A DNA stretch of 29,189 nucleotides from a virus: positions 1-29,189 of IMG/VR virus record IMGVR_UViG_3300026136_000346. The stretch is one strand, 5' to 3'. A model generated the notes under the pieces. It was not told the DNA's origin and ran no database searches. It saw only the letters and a list, made by a program, of their open reading frames with translations. Position 1 is the first letter of the stretch; every line of letters begins with the position of its first letter. Both the position numbers and the translations under genes were made by a program. Of this stretch, positions 8,501-16,300 are shown piece by piece.

Positions 8501-10366
8501 ACTATGAGAGTAGGAGCAATTGTTGGAAGTGGTGAAAGTAAATGGGTACAAGTAGGTAAAGATATTGTTGGTGATTATAATAATCATCTAGGTGAAAAGA
8601 TTGTACTTGATAAAAACGTAATAGTAACATCTTCTAATAGAAAAACTACAGATGGCTTAACAACGATTGATACAAAGGTATATGAGTATAATGATAATAG
8701 TGGATGGATTCAAAAAGGTCAAACACTTTCTGAACATATTATTGAATATACCTTTCCTTCTGATAAGTATAATCTATCATATAAAAATGATTATACATTC
8801 GGAGACGGTTATTTAGGAATCGGTGGTTTAATTTCGAGAGATAGTTTATTATCTGATAATGTGCCTCAATATTTTAGTTCAATTTATTCATTTGATCGCA
8901 ATGAAAATGAATGGATAAAGATTGGTCAATTTAATGGTGAAAACATTACCGCAACTTTAACACATTCATCTATTGGCGCAGTAACTGGTGATTTCTTTAC
9001 TGGTAATTCGCTAAATAGTCCAAGTGAAGATGGATATATTGCTTATCATACTGCTACAGAGCAAAGTGAAAATGCCTTAGGAGTTACAGGATATATCGAC
9101 AAATTAAATATTCAATATACAACTGATAATGAAAATTGGATCGATATATCAAGCGATTCACCGCCAGAATTTGAAACTGGATTAACTGACTATAGCGGGA
9201 AATCTAAAATAGAATTTGATAGTCCGGTTATTGCTACAGGTATAAGAGTTATTCCATTAGAATCTCCGGTTTTTCTTCGATTCGGAATTGCAACAGAGTC
9301 AACTATAGGTGGATTTGTAGATGGTGATATCTATACTCTTAATAGTCCTTCGACTGTTGCAGCAATTAATATAGCACCTCTTAAAACCAAAACAGAAATA
9401 ATTGATGTCGGTGAAGGAGAGCAAGAGGCTGCATACGCCCAACAAGATCGATCGACAATTGACATTAATTCTGAGCTCTTTATGAGAGCAGTATTAATGT
9501 CGTTTAAGTACGTTATTCCTTCATTCCAGCCACATACACAATTTACAAAATCAGATTATCAACAGAATCTTAAGTTTAAAGATATTGGAGAAATTAGCTG
9601 CTTCTTTAATATAACAATTGATGATGCGATTGCTGATGAATTTGTATTTACTAATATATCGGCTATTGCAGAAAAACGTAATCCTCTTACTACTGAGAGT
9701 GGAAACTTCATATATCTTGAAAGTGATTCTTCACCATTCAATAGAGAACTTCTTATTGATGATATTGAAGATTGGTGGAATAATCCTGAAAATTCGAATG
9801 ATATTTCTGAACCAGTTCAATTTAATATTACATCCTCAACTGGTCCTTCGGTAAATCAAGGAGATATGGTATATCAAGATATTACTACAACAATGTTGCG
9901 TAAATATGATAGTATTGATGAAGTTAATATTATTGAAACCGGAGATGGCGATATTAATGGTACTTGGATAAAGACTACAGACGTAAATGGTAAAGCCGCA
10001 TTTGAAAAGGGAACTGATGGAACTATCGAATGGGACGGTACTAAATGGGAAATTGTTTATGATGGAAATACATATTATGAATCTACAGAAGATACTGATT
10101 ACCCATGGGAAGTAGTATTATGGACAATTACATCACACGGTACAGATGCTCCTGACTTCTCGGTTAATATTACTATTGGAGGCCTCATTACTGAAACACT
10201 TGATGATGGTGATACTATAATGGTTGGTTGGAAAAATGCTATAAATACATCTGGTACCGACTTTGAATTGCCTTCAATGCCAGAAGTCGATCTTCTCTTT
10301 AGAGATGGAACAATTTATACTGATTATAGCCCACAAACTACATTACAGATTACTGTTAGCACGTAA
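2534..10366 (+). CDS. Giant gp7-like baseplate wedge protein with adhesin modules
   Basis: The gene encodes 2610 residues; T4 gp7 has 1032. It follows gp6 by two bases, the gp7 position. A wedge-like N terminus (residues 24-54, LRVEELIPEQLRQSS then FIDLIKKYYDHLNSEG) and a core near 1260-1400 (SVNRIQDSMFWQEFSYNIRS, FVNLVHPAGLRFF) resemble large wedge-region proteins of marine T4-like phages. Around these lie binding modules: LamG/ConA-like folds near 233-330, 616-800 and 1103-1231; an ING-W module near 365-435 and again near 2466-2531; propeller-like repeats near 490-576, 1633-1830 (FGKAVAISGDRIAISSPN) and 2000-2140; a full discoidin (F5/8 C)-like domain near 1850-2000 (VELDLGEEKSVAGI, ARYIRIYPTGYQSHP); and discoidin-like fragments near 1573-1620 and 2145-2252. 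The frame is open throughout. Inferred role: a wedge arm that also binds host glycans. The gp7 label is positional; the domain calls are by eye. Confidence 0.7.
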   Translation: MSHISIASAAPQGTVPHNVESLRVEELIPEQLRQSSEKFIDLIKKYYDHLNSEGLPTYEINRIIDEHDIDKVSEKYLDGIQAEIAKNVPDSRVMDRVSLYKKIIKYYTVKGSQESITTFFRLFFDEIIEVSYPKEKLFKLSDGNWDRNDNKYINTINASLLYGNKNITFNYNKFELKNDDDVVLGTGKIIKGERVSLYDEAPKIQSLVFDINSTKNVNSIIGSWDSLALEEKWRGYFNNGATFNQYDDVVVLDGKKSYVDFGDIGDHAVDLNTDEHSFIIRARPKKNKENTQIQPLFSLAKDYSQVGSHELFFDKTTRKVGRSFIDNKDPNIILDTDNTSLIFSNFIDSTSLNGESSDYYNRFFADYPSFINGKWVQTTSLFNNAPVYEFNTDPDLTLYVETDGSKYRWTLQSRGANLYFTDWVDLADIPNPYDLNLKWNSGYKPGTHEFKVLPTCDALKKNESFIFELHNRGYLSIYHNDIIKQEITFANSDIKDILDYAIEGDYLLILDKELNDNTRVIAYKRDSFNDYVYEKTLNLNGHFSHIKLVKSQIVVGTGISGHQDLRVYDNWEEDNYTTLKTDDFRSVTPDLEYNDLNISSSPIGNIISNINEEYNWDGNGLAYAEDEGDYKRTKDFTVKKRFTIALRFKVSGVVDNRDLTLFKLGSLSVITNKDGNIAISDGTTDTNNIPRYTDGDDQILQTLKHSGWNTLVVDFELGEFDEISNPTYDVWINSNISINGFRRTIYNLALDYGGNWISANFNATSTIEVGSNNVEVSYFAIYDGKLTELEHRHIDTYLASSIDVAHDLGRFEVNESGNVIIKASDYGLYIWEKINDEWHSYFNTIEDITDNDSSQIYKNSNLTYSYKFFGDALLLVNGGYNNKIILSEVIWDYDEDADGVNPANALDIIRHTGYYKQFEPLTYFSDQNREYELYYIESEYLSTRNSWKVKRKFKPSTVFVQPNTEIDGGNTVEAKFKIGLQYGLDIAIDNSNEYFAISYEPSFYSDNVDTIDGSLYRTSGKGLRYDIYRKVSDNTIVPRQIEEPIAGWPKIDSFVYNNYSLKYRTDRYPTYNAILSYPYLIHSTNTNDSYAEHSLLKYGYSTDNSLYELLDDEVITGDFVVSTPATNEIYLDNSEILPYEYSIVIIRGRANRYNGYVDISVNGTDFERIFSGNTSKTLLISPEANFVLGRNKRGYFNGDISHAQYYNDAISDSTKDEIVEYLNKNVLDFYALEFDEISGTSIGATKMVSDPLEKDDVFTFNNLDGHIFNSFWVFDQPNLNDNPYPRIRITANYNNAISAAQDIHWGDGNSDLLLDEAAVQHLYTSDFVGKYLDRKGQASSVNRIQDSMFWQEFSYNIRSSLKIDEWEQQFVNLVHPAGLRFFATVLLLVIRDNHWFGPKYVTFDPSSRENINLIKVEDKFLSPFRTTQPIEDLRWLESLTAPTEGGGYHMPIFQPGWLQGDIRVRQFIFEAAQWTKLARFVPGNEATAKYTYEYIEGDPVFDKEIRIIGYSGEELKVGDQVYQDVENITYEGVITKIIPDGDEFTGILRLTNTAIGIDNVPESQREYSLPGPHISSLDDKTYFEEGDGSGDATGNYITLNLFDETYVHGLIVQGGINPDTSFDVTTNEQLLSDDEFTQFGFAEKISGNDIAQAVAVRGILKSTGKKGIAIYEFTTSWNQISDVILVDPDNDGSKRFGDELKYSGDGVAIDNYNHNDLEGVIQVYDSTLGTRHGSDIIVPTESEYGYTFDFEKNGNDYNVIVANTAPTNSEYTSIVSSYKYDSSGVVQHFSKYADDLVSTRNDAFGKAVAISGDRIAISSPNYEINKGKIQVFDLYKHTENITVNPEYEDRYHTSVWGITEDALYRHSLSKLDSSQGWSCSSAAKDEIDNLDYNTYVELDLGEEKSVAGIITQGRNSEEYKQWVTDYKIEVSIDGNTWNYLQNPNFYGTSSDRWIGNNESNYLTSATNTFEDYVTARYIRIYPTGYQSHPTMRVGAIVGSGESKWVQVGKDIVGDYNNHLGEKIVLDKNVIVTSSNRKTTDGLTTIDTKVYEYNDNSGWIQKGQTLSEHIIEYTFPSDKYNLSYKNDYTFGDGYLGIGGLISRDSLLSDNVPQYFSSIYSFDRNENEWIKIGQFNGENITATLTHSSIGAVTGDFFTGNSLNSPSEDGYIAYHTATEQSENALGVTGYIDKLNIQYTTDNENWIDISSDSPPEFETGLTDYSGKSKIEFDSPVIATGIRVIPLESPVFLRFGIATESTIGGFVDGDIYTLNSPSTVAAINIAPLKTKTEIIDVGEGEQEAAYAQQDRSTIDINSELFMRAVLMSFKYVIPSFQPHTQFTKSDYQQNLKFKDIGEISCFFNITIDDAIADEFVFTNISAIAEKRNPLTTESGNFIYLESDSSPFNRELLIDDIEDWWNNPENSNDISEPVQFNITSSTGPSVNQGDMVYQDITTTMLRKYDSIDEVNIIETGDGDINGTWIKTTDVNGKAAFEKGTDGTIEWDGTKWEIVYDGNTYYESTEDTDYPWEVVLWTITSHGTDAPDFSVNITIGGLITETLDDGDTIMVGWKNAINTSGTDFELPSMPEVDLLFRDGTIYTDYSPQTTLQITVST
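8088..8530 (+). other. Discoidin (F5/8 type C)-like domain in the gp7-like protein
   Basis: Residues about 1852-2000 of the gp7-like protein. The order of motifs is typical of the fold: a Trp/Ser-rich opening (GWSCSSAAKDE), a hydrophobic edge strand (YVELDLGEEKSVAGIITQGR), the QWVTDYKIEVSIDGNTWNY strand pair, and the closing ARYIRIYPTGYQSHPTMRVG. This family usually binds sugars or lipids on cell surfaces. A related copy lies in the next gene at about 15975-16378. Confidence 0.75.
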
Positions 10367-10371
10367 AAATA

Positions 10372-10379
10372 TATAAATA
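10372..10379 (+). promoter_or_regulatory. T4-type late promoter octamer before the first tail fibre
   Basis: Exact TATAAATA within the 19-base gap between the gp7-like gene and the fibre gene. It ends 6 nt before the ATG at 10386, the same spacing as at gp25. This marks a separate late transcription unit starting at the fibre and predicts a leaderless message. Confidence 0.77.
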
Positions 10380-10385
10380 GAATCA

Positions 10386-13300
10386 ATGAGTACAAAAATT
10401 TCAGGATTAACCGAACGGCTACAAACAAATATCAATGGTGAAGAGTTTTTCCCCATTATTGACTCAACGAATAGTCAATATCATACGTATAAGATAAAGC
10501 TTGATACTCTTTTTCAAAGTGGGCAAGGATATGAGAAGGTAACAAACCTTGAACTTACTAGTGATAATAATACTGAATTTGTATTAACATATACTAAAGA
10601 AGATAATACAACTGATGTATTAACTATTCCGAAATATTTTATTGAAGATAATGATGTAGCATTTAGTCATATCGATCCGGCTGGATATATTACTTCTACT
10701 CAAAAGATTTCTAATAATAATTCTGACGATAAACTTGCTACGGCAAAGTCAGTAGATCAACACATTGATCATCGCTTATATGGAACGGGTTTATATGATG
10801 ATGAAATTAAAGCATACTTTGGCGATAGTTCGACTCCTCGGAGTGAAACACACGTATTAGCAGATTTTAGACTTAATACCGAAGTTGCATCAGATTTTGC
10901 TGCATTAAAAGATGGTGTATCAACTAGACATGATACGCTTAAAAAGATCGAGGTAGAAATCGATGCATTAAATGCATCAAATGCAACTAAGATTGGTATT
11001 GATCAAGTTAATACTTCTCATTTTAAAATTAATAGCAGTAACTTAAGTACTCGCTTAAATATTAAAGATTTAGGTATTACGACTAATTTACTTAATCACC
11101 AAGCAGTTACTCGTGATAAACTTGCTAATAATGCAGTTGAAACAGCAAAGATTAAAACCGGTGCAGTCACTGCTGATAAGCTTGCAACTAATGCGGTTGA
11201 AACAGCAAAGATTAAAAATGATGCTGTTACTCCAGCAAAAATATCAAGCGGCGGTCCTTCTTGGGATAATACTACAGTAAGTATTCCAGGTGCTTTATCT
11301 GTAACTGCAAATGTTACTACTTCTGGTAGATTTAGATCACACGCTACTGATTTTCATCTATATAATACTGGACGTTCTAAAGGAAATGTTCATGATGGTA
11401 GAGCATTAGTTCATGGATTTAGTGATGAACTCGTTATTAATTATGGCGGCGATTATACCGGTGGAGTAACAATTAGAGGCATAGTAACAGTACCAGATTT
11501 ATCTGTTCAAAAAATAAAATCTAATGGTGATAATACCGTTGTAACAAAGGCATATGTTGATGATGCAGATATTCGAATAAGGCCATTAGATTCATCTCGT
11601 GTTAGTGATGATTGTATTTTATTAAGACATATGTCTGATAATTCTGTTGGTACAGCAGAAATTCTCGATGACTCAATTACAAGTGCAAAGATTGAAAATA
11701 TTGGTCCACAATGGGACTCAAACGGTAGTGTTACTATTCAAAATGATTTAGATGCGAACGGTTTAAATTTCGAAATTGGTAATAGCGCAAGTACAAGTAA
11801 TAATCCTACTATTGTAAAACTTATTTCATCGAAATCAACGAGTGGATTTGCTGCTATTAAAAGAAATAGCGGAAATTCAGGAACACTTATATTTGATAAT
11901 AAAGGAAGCGGTACTCACGAATTCCAAATTAACGGTTCAAAGAAGTTCGAAGTACAATCTGGAAGATCTACCGTACACGGCGGATTTACTGTTACTGGAG
12001 GTGGAACTACAACAATTGCAGGAAGTAATTTTAGTAATCCAGCATTCCTTGTTGGTAGCGATAGCACTGGAATCGCAATTGATAATAATGAGATATATCA
12101 AAAGGGTCATCATATGCATATTGGTGTCACTGCTGAATCTCAAAATATTTATTTTAGAAGTTCATTAGGAGGTCTTCTTACTATTCATGGTAATGGTGGT
12201 AATGTTTGGATGAGAAACGGTATCACTTCGGATAGTGGTATATTTAGACAGAATCATGATAACCAAAGAACTCATATCCTTGGTGGAACGACTGCTAATA
12301 AGGGTGCCAATGTTATATTGTATGGTATTAATAATACTAATCATCCTGGCTATGCATATTATGATGCAGATAAACATATATTTAGATCGAATAATCATGC
12401 AAGAACTCTACTTACGATTGATTCTGTAGCAAATAATGTTACACTTAATTATGAAGGTACATCGGCTAAACACCTTGTTACAAAAGGGTACGTTGATGCA
12501 AATACATTCCCTAAGATAACCCAGATAGATGATATTACTAATCGTTTAAATAGCGGATTTTATCAAACGAAACAAGCTGATACCGGAAATGGATGGCCAG
12601 AAAGTACCGGTACTTGGTATCATATGCTTTCAAATACTCATAGTAATACATCGAATTATAATGCATTACAATTTGCGGCTGATTATTATAAGCAAAAAGT
12701 TTTCTTTAGATCAACTAATAATAATGGTAAACAAGCTTGGAGCGAACTATGGCATACAAATAATATGGGATCAGAGTCTGGTCTCGATGCTGATACAGTA
12801 GACGGCAAGCATGCGGCTGATTTTGCAACAGCTACTCATAATCATGATAGCCGCTATCTTAGAACCGGTGCGGCAGGAACTGCTACAAAACTAATAACGT
12901 TTACTGGTGGTCTTGTTTCAACAAATGTTGGCACTACGCCTGATAAGATTGGTAATATTGCAATTCATAGAAAGAATTATAATATTGATAAACTAGAATC
13001 GTTTATTCTATCTAAAACTGATGGCCAATTTAGTGGATCTAGACCGGCCGGAACCCATAACGGGTTTGGTGTTATTTCGTTAAGAACACACAGTGGTAAT
13101 TACTTTACTCAGCTTGGATTAGACACAAACCAAAATAATCTATGGATTAGAAGCGCGAATAATTCTACTTCATTTAATTCGTGGAATAAAATTTGGCATG
13201 ATGGCAATGATGGATCTGGTTCTGGCCTTGATGCTGATAAGTTAGCCGGTGTAGCTTCATCATCATATGCTACAAAGACATATAGTGACGGAAGATATAT

Positions 13301-16300
13301 TCAAAAGACCGGTAATCAAACACTTGATGGTACTCTTAATTTTAATAAGACTAATCAAGGTTTAGTTTGGGGAATGAATTCAGACGGAGCTTCTATTCGA
13401 TTCCACAATACTGGCGATGGTGATACTAATTCGAGATTAGAGTTTAACACCCGCGATAATTACAGCGAAGAATTCTTATTTAGTCATACTGCGTGGCGTG
13501 GTATTGATGTGCCTTCAGAACATATTGAATGGCTTCGTATTGGTCATAATAAACTATTACATATGGGCCATAAGGTTTGGCACGAGGGTAATGATGGCGC
13601 TAATTCTGGTCTTGACGCTGATACACTAGATGGTAAGCATGCGTCTAATTTTGCTACATCTAATCATAATCATGATGATATATACGTTAAAAAGGGTGTA
13701 ACGATTACTCCATCAGATCTTTCGGTCGGTGGACCAATTTGGGATACAAATAGTAATCTTACAGTAAATGGTTCTTTAACAGTTGGTGATAATGCTGGTG
13801 AAGGAATTACAACTCGTAAAATTGTTGGTGTTGGTGATTCTTTGATGCTTCATGGTGGTTCACAAACCAATGCAGCAAAGATTGAATTATATAGTGATAA
13901 TAATAGCAACTTAGCTAAACATATTCGTTTACGTGGTCTTACAACCCAAATATATTCTCAATCAAATCTTGCTCTTGACATAAAGTCTGATGGCCAAATT
14001 GTTGCCCCTCAACAAACAAAGGCTCGTATCAATATTGATAAAGCTCTTACAACGAAAGAATGGGTTCTTTCTGAAATCGCAAAGGTATATCCAGATGATA
14101 ATTATGTATTAAGAGATGATCCAGAATTTGTATCTGGTGTTATCATTAACGGATCACTTGATAACGCAGACTATACGAGATATACCGGAGGGCAAGTGCC
14201 CGGTGGTTTCGGCACATTTAAGAATGATGGCGTTAACTTATTACTTAAAGGAAATGCAAATGGTGTAAGTGGTGTTTATTTTGAATCTGAAAAAGATGGT
14301 ACACGAATTAATTCTGGATCTGATTTCGGATTTATCCAATATCACGCCCATGGTATTGGTAATTCAACCGGCGAACAATCTGATCTTGTTATTGGTGTAA
14401 CAAATGACGGACCCGGAGGTGTTGAAGATAAAATCATATTTGATGTTCCAAATAAAAATAATCTAAAGGTTATTATTCAGAATAACACTTCTACTGAATA
14501 TAAGGTTTGGCACGAAGGTAATGATGGTACCGGTTCTGGTCTTGATGCTGATACAGTAGATGGTATACACGCTGCTAGTTTCTTTAATAAGTCATCTACT
14601 TCTCAACAAAATATTAAAGGCGATACTCGATTTGATCAAGGGAAACGAATTTCATTTGGTCATACAAATCAAATAGATAGTAATGATGGAGGAATTTCGG
14701 CTGGTAGACACGGAAGCGGATTAAACATTGTTGGTGTTCAAACAAAGACTGGCGAAGGTCGAGTTATTAGAACTTGGGGCGAGTTGATTACTCATGGTAG
14801 TCATAAATATTGGCATTCTGGTAATGATGGTAAAAATTCTGGTCTTGATGCTGGATATTTAGGTGGACAAAAATACGATAATTATTTGCTTAAAACCGAT
14901 AAAGCCGCTGATTCAAGTAAGCTTGGAGGAACTGCTGCATCTAATTATGTTACTAAATCTAATGCACATTTTATTACAACTGATAATACTGCTCCAGTTA
15001 TTATTAGTCGATTCGGCCATACTAGAGAAAGTGTAAAGATTGGTCTTACTGATCAAGCGTGTACATTTAATTACACAAATGATGAAAATTGGAATTCATA
15101 TGTATTTGAATTTAATAACACTGATACTGAACGTGAAGGCGGTGCTAGAGCAAATACCGGAAAAGTTTGGTTTAGATCTAGGAAAGATTATATAGATAGT
15201 TCCGATAAGTCAAAGGGTGTTGGTCCACATACTATTGAGGGTTATATTCGGGACTCTCGTTCTGGAACAACTAGAGATTATAAGATATGGCACTCTGGTA
15301 ATGATGGTAGCGGTTCTGGTCTTGATGCTGATACACTCGATGGTGTACATGCAGCATCCTTTGCTAAAATTAATACTAGGATACCAGTAAGTACACCAAC
15401 TTCTGATAACCATGCCGCAACAAAGAAATATGTTGATGATAAAGTATTTGACGATGCCAAAACTCTTGACGGTATTGATAGTAGAGGTTTTTATAATAAT
15501 ACATCTCAAGAAATTCCTAGCGGATCTAGTAGTAGCCTTCCAGTGGGATGGTACACAATTGCATATAATAATGGAGATAGAGCAATTGCACGATTTGGTG
15601 TTAGAGATGCAGCAGGGGGTAGACATCAGTCGATTATTTTTACTGCTTCTCATACGTTTGGTATGAATGCTTCGAATAATATTACAATTACGCATAATTC
15701 ACATTATGCAAACCAACCTATTAAAGGTATTCGAATTAAAGAAGGTAATACATATGATGGAGCAGCATTACAAATTTACATTGCTAATCCAAGTAATATT
15801 GTAAAAGCATATATATTAGGAGATAATTTCCAATCAAACGGTTGGGTAAAAGCCGAAAAATGGGTTCCAGATAATACAAATCCAGGTATACCTTCCGAAA
15901 GAAGAGATCCATCAATAAATAATAGAACCCAAACTAGTTACTATAGTTCTGGTGGTACAACTCTTAATAATGCACGATGGGGCGACAGGTTTGGATGGGC
16001 GCCAAGCACTACATCGAATCTTATACCGGCTGGCGTAACGCTTGTTCCGCACCCGAGCCAAGGTTACGATTACACACAATTAGATCTCGGAGCAGTAAAG
16101 ACTGTGACCGGTGTTGACACACGAGGTAGGTATGATATTGATCATTGGGTAACAAAGTATCAGGTAGCATACTCTTCAAATGGATCTAGTTGGACCTTTG
16201 CTCAACAATTTGGCAAAACCGACTATGTGTTTACTGGAAATAGTAATAGAAATTCATCGGTGGCAAGAACTTTTTCACAGCCGGTGCAAGCTCGATATAT

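Noticed and set aside
10240-10247. Exact TATAAATA near the end of the gp7-like gene
   Set aside because: It is inside coding sequence, far from the next ATG, and a better-placed octamer exists at 10372-10379.
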